DNA of 64,000 nucleotides from Bacillus oleivorans (GCF_900207585.1 NZ_OAOP01000002.1:620001-684000), one strand, 5' to 3'. Shown: positions 44,545 to 53,826, counted from the stretch's first letter. Notes: generated by a model from the letters alone, not told the origin. Made by a program: numbers and translations.

Positions 44545-45360
44545 ATGACTTTAACACCCGAGCAGCGGATTCAGCTTCATGAATTTAATAATCTGACGAA
44601 ATCTTTAAGCTTTAATATGTACGACATATGCTACACGAAAACAAGGGAAGAACGTGAAGCCTATCTCGAATACATCGACGAGCAGTACAATGCTGACAGG
44701 CTCACTCATATATTAAAACATGTGTCCGATATCATTGGGGCGCATGTATTAAACGTCGCCAAACAAGACTTTGTCCCTCAAGGTGCAAGTGTTACTTTAT
44801 TAGTGTCAGAAGGACCGGTTGTAGAAGTTCCTACTGAGCACTTCGAAGAGTCCCCAGGACCTCTTCCAGAATCAGTCGTTATCTCGCTCGATAAAAGTCA
44901 CATCACAGTGCATACCTATCCGGAATATCATCCGAACGAAGGAATCAGTACCTTTCGCGCCGATATTGACGTATCGACCTGTGGAGAAATTTCCCCCCTA
45001 AAAGCTCTGAATTACATGATCCATTCATTTGATACAGATATTATGACCATCGATTATCGCGTCAGAGGATTTACAAGAGACATCAGCGGCAAAAAATTAT
45101 TTATTGATCATGAAATCAACTCAATCCAGAATTACATACCGGATGAAATCAAAAGCCAATATGATATGATTGACGTGAATATTTATCAGGAGCACATTTT
45201 CCATACAAAATGTAAGCTTAAGGAATTTGACCTGAACAATTACTTATTTGGCTACACGAAGGATAAACTAGGTCCTTTAGAACAAGATGAAATCACTTCA
45301 AAGTTACAATTAGAAATGGATGAGATTTTTTACGGGAAAAATATGAGTTTTGACATTTAA
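44545..45360 (+). CDS. speD: S-adenosylmethionine decarboxylase proenzyme, long (E. coli-type) form
   Basis: A 271-residue Spe[18 protein letters not shown] carries the serine at which the proenzyme cleaves itself to create the pyruvoyl cofactor, and [16 protein letters not shown] continues the active site. It provides decarboxylated AdoMet for spermidine synthesis. The usual Bacillus subtilis SpeD is only about 126 residues; this long form resembles the enterobacterial type. It is monocistronic between a small membrane protein gene and a strong terminator. GGGGAG precedes the ATG. Confidence 0.93.
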   Translation: MTLTPEQRIQLHEFNNLTKSLSFNMYDICYTKTREEREAYLEYIDEQYNADRLTHILKHVSDIIGAHVLNVAKQDFVPQGASVTLLVSEGPVVEVPTEHFEESPGPLPESVVISLDKSHITVHTYPEYHPNEGISTFRADIDVSTCGEISPLKALNYMIHSFDTDIMTIDYRVRGFTRDISGKKLFIDHEINSIQNYIPDEIKSQYDMIDVNIYQEHIFHTKCKLKEFDLNNYLFGYTKDKLGPLEQDEITSKLQLEMDEIFYGKNMSFDI

Positions 45361-45364
45361 AATG

Positions 45365-45402
45365 AACAACCCCGTAGTTTTGCGGAACGGGGTTGTTTTT
45401 TA
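45365..45402 (+). terminator. Terminator after speD
   Basis: AACAACCCCGT pairs with ACGGGGTTGTT, followed by TTTTT. It may also serve the convergent gene. Confidence 0.92.
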
Positions 45403-46134
45403 TAGAGTTGACAATTCCAATTTCGCCAGAACAGGCAAATGATCCGAAGCTTCTGGCATAAAATCCACCACTTCTGTATCAATCACCTTAATATCTTCAC
45501 TAATAAATAGGTAATCCAGCCGTTTCCTTGGACGATAAGATGGATAGGTAAATCCTCGATCCTCTCCAGATATGTTCCAGACATCGTGCATGATCTTCGC
45601 TACCGTCCTCCAGCTTTTAGACCCCGGATTCATATTCCAATCACCCATAACAACGGTGGGAAGGGGATTGAGCTCAACAAATTTTAGTATATGCTGAATC
45701 TGTTTTCTGCGTGATGAGGGATTAAAACTTATATGGGTCACAAGTACTTGCAATGGCTGACTATCGATTTCAATAACCGTTTCTAGGATTGATCTGCCTT
45801 CCCTAAATTTTGAAGAAGAGTGAATATGGGTGCTTTTATTTTTCAAAATCTTGAACTTTGATAAAAGGGCATTGCCATATTGCCGTGCGGTTTCACTATT
45901 TTTAGATTTTAAGGTAATCGATGGGCTAAATGCGTACTCCATCTGTAATTGTTCAGCGAGCCAGCTGATTTGATCCCTATACATACTTCGTTTTGAAAAA
46001 AATCGGTCAACTTCATTTAATCCAATGAGATCCGCATTACTTTTACGAATCATTTCTGCAATCCGATTTAGGTCTAGCCTACGGTCAGTTCCTCTTCCAT
46101 GATGGATGTTAAAGGTCATTACGGAAACTTTCAC
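45400..46134 (-). CDS. Endonuclease/exonuclease/phosphatase family protein
   Basis: A 244-residue EEP-fold hydrolase. MTFNIHHGRGTDRRLDL and IGLNEVDRF carry the first metal-binding residues, VVMGDWNMNPG the central Asp-Asn pair, and ASDHLPVLAKL the final Asp-His. No signal peptide is evident. The family includes DNases, sphingomyelinases and phosphatases; specificity is not visible. It is convergent with speD. Confidence 0.85.
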   Translation of the reverse strand: MKVSVMTFNIHHGRGTDRRLDLNRIAEMIRKSNADLIGLNEVDRFFSKRSMYRDQISWLAEQLQMEYAFSPSITLKSKNSETARQYGNALLSKFKILKNKSTHIHSSSKFREGRSILETVIEIDSQPLQVLVTHISFNPSSRRKQIQHILKFVELNPLPTVVMGDWNMNPGSKSWRTVAKIMHDVWNISGEDRGFTYPSYRPRKRLDYLFISEDIKVIDTEVVDFMPEASDHLPVLAKLELSTL

Positions 46135-46264
46135 TCATTTCACCTCATATAATTGAAGTATGAACGAAAGTAGAAAAATTAATTACTGTTTTATAAAGAT
46201 CTTGCATGGATGAAGGCTATACTTTTGGAAATAATACGAGGAAAAGGATTGTATATGTAATATC

Positions 46265-46433
46265 GGCACATAAAACGGAGACAATGGCACATATACGCAT
46301 CAAACCGGCACATAAAACGGAGAGAATGGCACATATACGCATCAAACCGGCACATAAAACGGGGGAGAATGGCACATATACCCTTCAATACGCCACATAA
46401 ATCGGGGAGAGCAACACATAAACGTGCCGTAGA
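46265..46433. repeat. Eight-unit, 21-bp tandem array
   Basis: Units begin at 46265, 46286, 46307, 46328, 46349, 46371, 46392 and 46413. Each opens with GGCACATA or a close variant; units alternate between GGCACATAAAACGGAGA and GGCACATATACGCATCAA, so a 42-bp double unit is also visible. The last two are degenerate. No CRISPR-like spacers and no coding potential were seen. The 46135-46490 gap holds nothing else. Confidence 0.88.
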
Positions 46434-46490
46434 ATACGGATCATTACCGCTAATAATCATTTCCCCACACTACGAAAGGACTCGATTCTC

Positions 46491-47948
46491 ATGATTCAAA
46501 ACAAACCTATTATCATGCTTATGATAGATTCTTTAATGAATCCTCCTTTGCAGGAAGCCCTAAAAAATGGGAGGGCAAAGGCCCTTCAGTTTTTTGCTGA
46601 AAATGGCCAATACATTCCCGATATAGTCAGCCCGTTTCCGACGATGTCTGTGAATGTAGACAGTACACTGTTAACCGGAGTTTATAGTGATCAGCATAAA
46701 GTACCGGGGTTGGTTTGGTATCATAAAAATGAGAATCGGATTGTTAATTATGGGAGTCATGTACGAGAACTATATAGACTTGGAACTAAACAGTCCGTTG
46801 AGGATATTTTTTATCGTTTAAACAACCGGCATTTAGCAAAAGAACAAAAGACGATCCATGAAATTCTAAAGGACTCGGGAAAACCAACTGCTTCGATTAA
46901 TACCTTAATATATCGAGGCAGTGAGCCAACACAAATAAAAGTTCCGTTTCTGCTGTCGCTCGTAACGGGATTAAAAAGGAGGTTTACCGTAACAGCTCCT
47001 GCTTATTTGTCATATGGGGCAATGTCAAAACAGAACCCGCAAAATCCCGCTTTCATTTGGCAAAAATATGGATTTAATAATAAATTTGCCCTCAATGAAC
47101 TCAAGTATTTAATCAATGAGAATGAGCTGCCGGATTTTACTTTAGTGTACCTTTCGGATTCAGACAAAAGATTTCATAAAAACGGACCAATGGATGTCGC
47201 AGCCATTGAAAAAACAGACCAGCAACTTCAATCTTTATTGAATACCTTCCCTTCTTGGGAAAAAGCCATCGAAGATTATATTTGGGTTATCCTTGGAGAT
47301 AATGGCCAGGCATGGGTTGATTCGAAGAAAAGCAATGCTCTAATTGACCTGAGAAGTTTGCTCAACTCCTATAAAATTCCAAAGTTAAAAGCAACCATTT
47401 CCGCAGAGGACGAGATTGTTTTGGGTGTCAATGAAAGAATGTCCTTTATCTATACGCTACATCCAAATCAGATTCCGTTAAATGAAATAGCTGAAATCTT
47501 ACAAAAGGATTCGAGAATCGATGTGATTGCCTGGAATGAAGAATGTAAAATTAATGTGATTTCTGGAATTCGTGAAGGAAAGCTTACGTATCAGCCTGAC
47601 GGGAATCTAGCCGATCCATACGGACAGATGTGGTCAATCGAAGGGGAGTCTGGCATCTTAGATTTATCAATTGAAGGGAATCGTATCAATGAAGGAGACT
47701 ATCCGGATGCTTTACAGCGGCTTTATGCATCCTTTCATTCGCATGAAGGCGATTATTTGGTGGTGAGTGCAAAACCGGGTTATGAATTTATTGGTGAAGG
47801 GTCTCCCACTCATGTTGGAGGAGCGAGTCATGGAGGATTGCATAAGCAGGACTCACAGGTTGCGATGATTGTAACCGGAACGAACAAATTACCTAAGTAT
47901 AACCGAATTAAGGATATAAAGGATTGGGTCTTAGACTTGCTTACGTAG
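46491..47948 (+). CDS. Alkaline phosphatase-superfamily phosphodiesterase
   Basis: A 485-residue type I phosphodiesterase / nucleotide pyrophosphatase-like protein. MLMIDSLMNPP gives the first metal-binding Asp, SPFPTMSVNVDSTLLTG the nucleophile region, and LVYLSDSDKRFH with VILGDNGQAW later metal ligands; SPTHVGGASHGGL is the C-terminal histidine motif. No signal peptide is evident. Relatives hydrolyse phosphodiesters or phospholipid heads; the substrate is unknown. It begins 58 bases after the 21-bp array. Confidence 0.82.
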   Translation: MIQNKPIIMLMIDSLMNPPLQEALKNGRAKALQFFAENGQYIPDIVSPFPTMSVNVDSTLLTGVYSDQHKVPGLVWYHKNENRIVNYGSHVRELYRLGTKQSVEDIFYRLNNRHLAKEQKTIHEILKDSGKPTASINTLIYRGSEPTQIKVPFLLSLVTGLKRRFTVTAPAYLSYGAMSKQNPQNPAFIWQKYGFNNKFALNELKYLINENELPDFTLVYLSDSDKRFHKNGPMDVAAIEKTDQQLQSLLNTFPSWEKAIEDYIWVILGDNGQAWVDSKKSNALIDLRSLLNSYKIPKLKATISAEDEIVLGVNERMSFIYTLHPNQIPLNEIAEILQKDSRIDVIAWNEECKINVISGIREGKLTYQPDGNLADPYGQMWSIEGESGILDLSIEGNRINEGDYPDALQRLYASFHSHEGDYLVVSAKPGYEFIGEGSPTHVGGASHGGLHKQDSQVAMIVTGTNKLPKYNRIKDIKDWVLDLLT

Positions 47949-48003
47949 ATGATATCAAAATATGTAAACGAGGAAGGCCCAGGTCTCCGGGCAACTCCTT
48001 CCA

Positions 48004-48870
48004 TTAAACTGCTTCTACTTCTCTTTCGTCTTTTGTGAAAGGAAGCATAATGCTGTGAATCGTGATTTCAGGACGGCTGCCTAAGCGGATATTTAAGGCT
48101 GTCTGGCCAAGTCCTTCACTAATATAAAACGTTTTGCCATCATGCTGATGCAAGCCTTTGACCATATTCATTCTTACGAGTTTTCCCATTTTTACAAGAT
48201 GAAATGGCTTTGGCCAATGAATCTGACCGCCATGAAAATGACCAGAAAGCAGGTAATCATAGTGATAGTCCTTCATCCCAAGAACTACGTTAGGATCATG
48301 GGTTAATACGAGATTATATCCATTTTCAATATTTTCATAGGATTTTTCGATTTGACTGCGTTTTGTACTATAGTCATCAATCCCGATAATATGAAGCTTT
48401 CTGCCTTCAATCATAAGGGTATCATTTTCATTTTGCATCGTTTTACAGTTGTATTCCTCTAGAACCTTCTTAAGCTCTTGGAAATTCTTCTTTCTTAAAA
48501 CATAATCGTGATTTCCAAACACCGCATATATTCCGTATTCAGGCGCTAATTGATTTAATACCTGCAAATATGGTTTTAATTTAGGAATCGTTCTTTTTCG
48601 ATCTAAAAAGTCGCCAGTTACTGCAATTAAATCAATTGGCTCATCTTTTAAAGTTTCATAAAGTTCTTTAGGTGAAATCGAAATATTTTCAAGGTGAAGA
48701 TCGGACAAATGTAAGATACGGAATGGGCGAGTGTTAGAGTTCTTAGAAGATTTATTTGAAGAATCTATAGTAATCTGGTTGATGACAACACGTTTTGTAT
48801 TTTTATAGCCTTTGTAAAAGACAATAGTTAGTAAACTAACCAATAAAATGGTTAAAATCCAACCAAACAT
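48004..48870 (-). CDS. ykoQ: Membrane-anchored metallophosphoesterase (YkoQ-like)
   Basis: A 288-residue protein with an N-terminal membrane anchor (WILTILLVSLLTIVFY) and a calcineurin-like phosphoesterase domain. Metal motifs appear in order: LHLSDLHLE, VTGDFLD, VFGNHDY, LTHDP and LSGHFHGGQ. GAGGGAGGGG precedes the ATG. Relatives include UDP-diacylglucosamine pyrophosphatase-like enzymes and lipid phosphoesterases. The neighbours at 48950 and 49678 resemble B. subtilis ykoP and ykoN, so an envelope or lipid role is inferred. Confidence 0.85.
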   Translation of the reverse strand: MFGWILTILLVSLLTIVFYKGYKNTKRVVINQITIDSSNKSSKNSNTRPFRILHLSDLHLENISISPKELYETLKDEPIDLIAVTGDFLDRKRTIPKLKPYLQVLNQLAPEYGIYAVFGNHDYVLRKKNFQELKKVLEEYNCKTMQNENDTLMIEGRKLHIIGIDDYSTKRSQIEKSYENIENGYNLVLTHDPNVVLGMKDYHYDYLLSGHFHGGQIHWPKPFHLVKMGKLVRMNMVKGLHQHDGKTFYISEGLGQTALNIRLGSRPEITIHSIMLPFTKDEREVEAV

Positions 48871-48949
48871 AGTATCCCCTCCCTCATCTATTATAAAAGG
48901 TGAGGGAGGGGATTGTTACCTGTAATATATGGAGCGGTTTCCAGTTATC

Positions 48950-49519
48950 TTATTCTTGATTTCCATATTTACTGATTAGACCGTCTTTTGACATAAAAAG
49001 ATAGCTTGGACAAGGCTTTTTATTGCCTTTTAAGGATGAATGGGACCCTGAAATAAGATGAATCGGATAAAGGGTCATAAGCTTATACCATTTATAAAAT
49101 GGATTTAAAATTTCAACCTGTTCAAATCCTAAGCGCTTGATACCCTTATTAATAAAGGTAATCCCTATAATTCCTTTGATTTCGCTTTTTTTTCCATGTC
49201 TCTCGATATAGCGGGATAGATACGGTAAGGATTGTTTTACTTTATGGTATAAAATTACCGATTTTTTTACATCATTGTGAATTTCATTTAAGTCTTTGAG
49301 CAAACGAACATTATGCAAATGAATCTTCACTAAAATATCATTACGGTTGATCGCAGTCCCATCGGAAAGTACCACATTTCTTCCTTTATACTTGGTCAGC
49401 CTGACCCGAAAAATTGGTGGTGAACCAGCAGGAGAATCAAGGTATCTTAACCTGGTGAAGTAATAATAAATCGGATCCACAATACTCCATAAGGATATAA
49501 AATAAAGTCTCAATCTCAT
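48950..49519 (-). CDS. ykoP: YkoP-like protein of unknown function
   Basis: A 189-residue basic protein with an N-terminal hydrophobic patch (LRLYFISLWSIVDPIYYYF). GRNVVLSDGTAINRNDILVK and HLHNVRLLKDL are typical of YkoP, also found as a domain on some polysaccharide deacetylases. ATG 49519 is chosen because GAGGAG lies eight bases upstream; the longer frame starting at 49540 lacks one. It precedes the phosphoesterase and is divergent from the glycosyltransferase. Function unknown. Confidence 0.75.
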   Translation of the reverse strand: MRLRLYFISLWSIVDPIYYYFTRLRYLDSPAGSPPIFRVRLTKYKGRNVVLSDGTAINRNDILVKIHLHNVRLLKDLNEIHNDVKKSVILYHKVKQSLPYLSRYIERHGKKSEIKGIIGITFINKGIKRLGFEQVEILNPFYKWYKLMTLYPIHLISGSHSSLKGNKKPCPSYLFMSKDGLISKYGNQE

Positions 49520-49677
49520 AGGTAGTCTCCTCGAACACAAATCTAAACCAAAGTTAAATCTATTTGTAAGTATTTTGTCACCAAATGTTTAAAATTATCG
49601 ATGGAAATTAGAGGTGAAAGAATGATTTATCTTCAAATACACACACTAACTTTATAAAAAGTTGGATGGTGTGAAGC

Positions 49678-50811
49678 ATGAAACGAGTGTTATTTATGCC
49701 GTTTTTACGAATCTCCTCTGGGCATCATCATGTGGCGGATGGGATTATCAAATATTTAGAGGAAATGGAAGAAGAATTCGATTGTGAAAAGGTCGATATT
49801 TTATCCTATACATACGGACCCGTTGAAAAGCTTGTATCATTGACCTATCTAAAATGGATTCATTCTTTTCCTGATTTCTATAGCTGGTTATATAGACAAG
49901 CTGCTATCAAAACCAAACCTGATCAAAAAAGGGCGTATCGATTATTTAAGCTGCTGTTTTTATCGCGGATGAGGAAATTAATAGCAGAGAAAAAACCGGA
50001 TGTAATTATTTGCACACATGCATTGCCTTCTTTTCTTTTGAATGAATTGAAAACAAAAAAGATACATTCGATTCCGGTAATGAATGTATATACAGATTAT
50101 TTCATTAATCAAATATGGGGGACAGACACAATAGATTATCACTTAGTCCCAAGCAGAGAAATAATGGAGGAATTAGTGAATAAAGGTGTGAATCCGGAAC
50201 AAATTCATGTGACGGGAATACCGGTTCATCCTCATATTAGGAGAAATCAAACGATTCAAGAAACAAAAACTGATTTTTCCGTGCTTATTTCGGGAGGAAA
50301 TTTAGGTGCAGGGGCTTTAAAGACATTAATTCAAAAACTTCAGCCGTCCGGTCGTATTCGTTATTTAGTCTTATGCGGTAAAAATGAGAAATTATATCAA
50401 TTTATAGACCAATTAAATCACCCGAAGATTAGGGCACTGCCATACATTTCTTCCAAATTGGAAATCAGCATGTTTTATGATGAGGCTGATGCCATCATTA
50501 CAAAGCCGGGTGGTGTAACGGTAAGTGAGTGTTTAATGAAAAAAATTCCTATTTTTATCTACCATGCCTTGCCTGGACAGGAAGAAGTAAATTTTCAATT
50601 TCTAATCAAAAAGGGGCTCGCCTTTGAATTGAGGGATTGGGAAAAAGAAGGGAAGGTTGAAAAGCATATTCTAGCTGTATTGCAATCGAAACAGCAATTA
50701 GAGCAATTATATAAGCAGGTAAACCAATATCATGCCGAATTAGCAGGTGATGATTTTTCTGATATTTTAAAAGCTGTTTTATCAAAAATGAATGAGGAAA
50801 AAAGGACTTAG
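49678..50811 (+). CDS. ykoN: MGDG synthase-like glycosyltransferase (GT28)
   Basis: A 377-residue glycosyltransferase. The N-terminal SSGHHHVADGI glycine/histidine loop is that of diacylglycerol galactosyl/glucosyltransferases, and the C-terminal ITKPGGVTVSECLMKKIPIF followed by PGQEEVN is the UDP-sugar-binding motif. It is related to UgtP/MurG. With the lipid-type phosphoesterase and YkoP protein beside it, glycolipid synthesis is a fair inference. The ykoN name is by similarity of neighbourhood and is moderate. Confidence 0.82.
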   Translation: MKRVLFMPFLRISSGHHHVADGIIKYLEEMEEEFDCEKVDILSYTYGPVEKLVSLTYLKWIHSFPDFYSWLYRQAAIKTKPDQKRAYRLFKLLFLSRMRKLIAEKKPDVIICTHALPSFLLNELKTKKIHSIPVMNVYTDYFINQIWGTDTIDYHLVPSREIMEELVNKGVNPEQIHVTGIPVHPHIRRNQTIQETKTDFSVLISGGNLGAGALKTLIQKLQPSGRIRYLVLCGKNEKLYQFIDQLNHPKIRALPYISSKLEISMFYDEADAIITKPGGVTVSECLMKKIPIFIYHALPGQEEVNFQFLIKKGLAFELRDWEKEGKVEKHILAVLQSKQQLEQLYKQVNQYHAELAGDDFSDILKAVLSKMNEEKRT

Positions 50812-50863
50812 GACAAAAAATCCTAAGACCTATTTGTAAACAATATTAATTAGTTTAATAGAG

Positions 50864-51403
50864 TTAAGCCCGTGCTTTTCTTGGTGCAATAAAGTAGGTT
50901 ACGGAGATGAATAAATCAATTCCTAATACAAGCGTCCACATTTTTATAATTCCGCTTAATGCTTCAGATCGGGATGAATCATCAATGAGGAAAATAATCA
51001 GAATTAATAATGCAGTGCCAATTACATATGATATGGCATGTTTCAGCCATCCTTTAAAATAATGTTTAGCATATTGTATACCATATAATCGTTCTGGCTT
51101 TGTTCCTTGTTTTAAAATATAGTATTGGAAATGTAAGTCTGCCCACTGGATCATACTTTTTCCAAACACAAGAGACACCGCGATATAAACAGCAGCAAGG
51201 CCATGTGCCAAGGAGGCCGTTGCCCCATTTATTAAATCATGACTTGTAGCAATGAGCAAAACGAGATCAATAAGCGGTGTTAGGGCTAGTAAAAATAGGC
51301 CAAACTTCTTTTGATTCCAAATATACCTCGTTATTAGACCCAGTCCAATTACGACCCAAAACGCTATCTCACATCCTATAATCAGCCAACCGACAAAACT
51401 CAT
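50864..51403 (-). CDS. Hypothetical integral membrane protein
   Basis: A 179-residue protein with about five hydrophobic segments, beginning SFVGWLIIGCEIAFWVVIGLG and including HAISYVIGTALLILIIFLI. I do not recognise a family. It is divergent from a TetR regulator, and the gap between them contains two identical 16-bp palindromes, so it is very likely the repressor's target. Confidence 0.8.
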   Translation of the reverse strand: MSFVGWLIIGCEIAFWVVIGLGLITRYIWNQKKFGLFLLALTPLIDLVLLIATSHDLINGATASLAHGLAAVYIAVSLVFGKSMIQWADLHFQYYILKQGTKPERLYGIQYAKHYFKGWLKHAISYVIGTALLILIIFLIDDSSRSEALSGIIKMWTLVLGIDLFISVTYFIAPRKARA

Positions 51404-51420
51404 AGTTAAGCCTCACTTTC

Positions 51421-51479
51421 TAATACAACTGTATTACAAAAAAGTTTACCATTTTTATTTTGTTAATACAACTGTATTA
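51421..51479. promoter_or_regulatory. Twin TetR-type operators
   Basis: TAATACAACTGTATTA occurs exactly twice, at 51421-51436 and 51464-51479, 43 bases (about four helical turns) apart, between the divergent membrane protein and TetR genes. TAATACA/TGTATTA are inverted halves. Confidence 0.88.
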
Positions 51480-51519
51480 TAAAATTGCAAAGCGATATTT
51501 TATTGAGTAAAATGGGGGT

Positions 51520-52104
51520 ATGCCAAAATTAGTAGATCATGAAAAAAGGAAAAAGCAAATAGCGGAAGCGACGTGGCGCGTCATAGTTGAACAAGGAATG
51601 GAAGGAGCAACTGTCCGAAATATCGCGAAAGAAGCGGGGATTTCGCTTGGTTCTTTGCGTCACTATTTTTCAACCCAAGAGGAACTTCTCGCATATTCCA
51701 TGAACTTAGTAAAAGAAAATGTGACAGCACGGGTCCTGAAAATTGCTGCTCAAGAGCTTCCCATAAAAGCAAAAGCATTAAAGATGTTGCTTGAACTGGT
51801 GCCTACCAATAAGGAATCTATGGCGGAATCGGAGGTTTGGTTTACCTTTATAGCCTATTCAAGGCACAAAGAACGATTTGATGCCAATCAAGATGGCGTT
51901 CTTTTGGGAATCCAGCAACTTATGAAATTTTTACGGCAATTTGACTTGTTAAAACCAGATATTAATTTTGAACTAGAAACAGAAAGATTGTATGCGGTAA
52001 TTGATGGGCTTGCCTTACACGCTATGCTCAATCCTAACCGTGTAAATAGGGACCTGGCAGAAAAAGTATTGGTCCGGCATTTGGAAGAGATTTGCGAGGA
52101 GTAA
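51520..52104 (+). CDS. TetR-family transcriptional regulator
   Basis: A 194-residue repressor. The first 50 residues form the helix-turn-helix (QIAEATWRVIVEQGMEGATV, then NIAKEAGISLGSLRHYFSTQEEL). The C-terminal ligand domain (from about residue 60) carries a BetI-like pattern. Two perfect palindromes upstream are its probable operators, implying control of itself and the divergent membrane protein. It lies 15 bases before the Mug gene, so the glycosylase may be co-regulated. Confidence 0.92.
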   Translation: MPKLVDHEKRKKQIAEATWRVIVEQGMEGATVRNIAKEAGISLGSLRHYFSTQEELLAYSMNLVKENVTARVLKIAAQELPIKAKALKMLLELVPTNKESMAESEVWFTFIAYSRHKERFDANQDGVLLGIQQLMKFLRQFDLLKPDINFELETERLYAVIDGLALHAMLNPNRVNRDLAEKVLVRHLEEICEE

Positions 52105-52119
52105 AAGGGAGGCATAAGT

Positions 52120-52641
52120 ATGAAGCCAATTCCAGATCGGATTAAAGAAAATTTAGACGTCCTCTTTGTTGGGTTTAATCCGAGCATACGTTCAGGTGAA
52201 ACCGGACACCATTATGCCAATCCGAATAACCGGTTTTGGAAGATTTTATTCGAAGCAGGACTTACCCCGAGAAAATATAGTCCAGAGGAAGATGAAAAGC
52301 TTTTAGAATATGGTTATGGTTTTACAAATATTGTGGCACGGCCAACGAAAGCAGCAGATGAGATTACGAAAGAAGAATATCAGCAGGGGAGAGCAGAGCT
52401 TAGGAAAAAAATTGAAGCTTATTCCCCGAAGATTATTTGTTTTGTCGGAAAAGGCGTCTACCTGGAGTTTAGTCGCCAAAAATCAGTTCTATGGGGAAGG
52501 CAGAAGCAATCGGTTGTTCCGGGAACGATCGATTTTGTCGCACCATCTTCAAGCGGTTTAGTTAGGATGAAGCTAGATGATATGGTGGCAATTTATAGGG
52601 AGCTTCATGGTATACTTAGAACGAGTAAAGAAAACGGATAA
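52120..52641 (+). CDS. mug: G/U mismatch-specific uracil-DNA glycosylase (Mug/TDG family)
   Basis: A 173-residue glycosylase. VLFVGFNPSIRSGETGHHYA holds the catalytic GFNPS motif, with Asn in the position typical of Mug, and VAPSSSGL is the second active-site segment. It removes uracil or thymine opposite guanine. GGGAGG precedes the ATG, and it follows the TetR gene by 15 bases. Confidence 0.9.
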   Translation: MKPIPDRIKENLDVLFVGFNPSIRSGETGHHYANPNNRFWKILFEAGLTPRKYSPEEDEKLLEYGYGFTNIVARPTKAADEITKEEYQQGRAELRKKIEAYSPKIICFVGKGVYLEFSRQKSVLWGRQKQSVVPGTIDFVAPSSSGLVRMKLDDMVAIYRELHGILRTSKENG

Positions 52642-52673
52642 GTAGGGTTACGGTTGCGGGCGAATTGGCTGCT

Positions 52674-53000
52674 GAGTTAGTTAAAACAGTGCCTGAGTTC
52701 GGTTAAATGGATCTGTGTTCAGTTAAATGATTGGTGAGTTCGGTTATATGAATCTGAGTTCGGTAATATAATCGTTAAGTTCGGTTAAACTGCAGCTTAG
52801 TTTTGTTAAACAGGGTTAAGTTCGGTTAAACGGAGCTGAGTTCTGATAAAATGCGGCTGAGTATCGATAAACAAGTCTAAATTCCGATAAGTGGCTTCCG
52901 AGTTCTATTAAGAATTGGTTGAGTCCGAATAACAGGATCAAAATTCCGATATAACATTGTCAACTTCGGATATCGACAGCTAAGTTCTGATAAATACCCC
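52674..53000. repeat. Sixteen-unit degenerate tandem array, period 20-21 bp
   Basis: Core units (GAGTTCGGTTAAA and variants) start at 52674, 52695, 52715, 52736, 52756, 52777, 52798, 52818, 52838, 52859, 52879, 52900, 52921, 52941, 52962 and 52982. The period alternates 20 and 21, mean 20.5. Sequence drifts from GGTTAAA on the left to CCGATAA on the right. It occupies nearly the whole 423-base gap between mug and exoA. No ORF, spacer or hairpin explains it. Confidence 0.85.
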
Positions 53001-53064
53001 AAATACCTATTAAAAAAACATAGATTAAAAGATTTAGTAAGCCAATCAGCAAGGAGAGACAAAT

Positions 53065-53826
53065 ATGAAATTAATTTCTTGGAATGTAAATGGACTGAGG
53101 GCCTGTGTAGGGAAAGGCTTTCTCAACTATTTTAAAGAAATGGATGCAGATATTTTCTGTATACAAGAATCCAAATTGCAGGATGGCCAGATTCAATTAG
53201 AATTAGAAGGCTATTATCAATATTGGAATTATGCGAAGCGAAAGGGTTATTCTGGAACAGCGGTTTTTACAAAACACGAACCGCTTTCTGTAAGCTATGG
53301 CGTCGGGGCTGCCGAAGAAGAAGATGAGGGCAGAATCATAACTTTAGAATATAAGGATTATTATTTAGTGAATGTGTATACCCCTAACTCGAAAAGAGAT
53401 TTAGCTAGACTTGCAGATCGTTTAGTTTGGGAAGATGAACTGCGTGACTATCTGATTGAATTGGACAAGACCAAACCGGTGATTTACTGTGGAGACTTAA
53501 ATGTAGCTCACCAGGAAATTGACCTGAAGAATGCAAAGTCCAATATTGGAAATTCAGGCTTTACGGATGAAGAACGGGAAAAAATGACTAGGTTGCTAGA
53601 CTCAGGCTTTATCGATTCTTTCCGTCATCTTTATCCGGATCAGACGGATTCCTACTCATGGTGGTCATATATGAATAAAGTTCGGGAACGAAACATTGGC
53701 TGGCGGATTGACTATTTTATTACCTCAAAACGTCTGGCTCTATTCATTAAAGATGCTCAAATTCATAGTCATGTAATGGGAAGTGACCATTGTCCGGTTA
53801 TGCTTGAAATTGATTTGAACCAGTGA
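53065..53826 (+). CDS. exoA: Exodeoxyribonuclease III / AP endonuclease
   Basis: A 253-residue protein, the normal length for ExoA. MKLISWNVNGLRA gives the conserved Asn, CIQESKLQ the metal-binding Glu, YCGDLNVAHQEIDL the Asp-Asn pair and GSDHCPVMLEI the final Asp-His. It cleaves abasic sites and degrades DNA 3' to 5'. AAGGAGAG precedes the ATG. With Mug it forms a second base-excision pair in the window, separated by the tandem array. Confidence 0.95.
   Translation: MKLISWNVNGLRACVGKGFLNYFKEMDADIFCIQESKLQDGQIQLELEGYYQYWNYAKRKGYSGTAVFTKHEPLSVSYGVGAAEEEDEGRIITLEYKDYYLVNVYTPNSKRDLARLADRLVWEDELRDYLIELDKTKPVIYCGDLNVAHQEIDLKNAKSNIGNSGFTDEEREKMTRLLDSGFIDSFRHLYPDQTDSYSWWSYMNKVRERNIGWRIDYFITSKRLALFIKDAQIHSHVMGSDHCPVMLEIDLNQ

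Noticed and set aside
46206-46400. Plus-strand 64-residue ORF reading through the 21-bp array
   Set aside because: Its repetitive peptide only reflects the array period (21 is a multiple of three); no conserved domain, and the array is degenerate at one end.
46265-46433. Possible CRISPR array
   Set aside because: Units are contiguous at 21 bp with no unique spacers, and no cas genes are near.
52674-53000. Possible CRISPR array or degraded coding sequence
   Set aside because: The period is only 20-21 bp without spacers, and no frame stays open across it.
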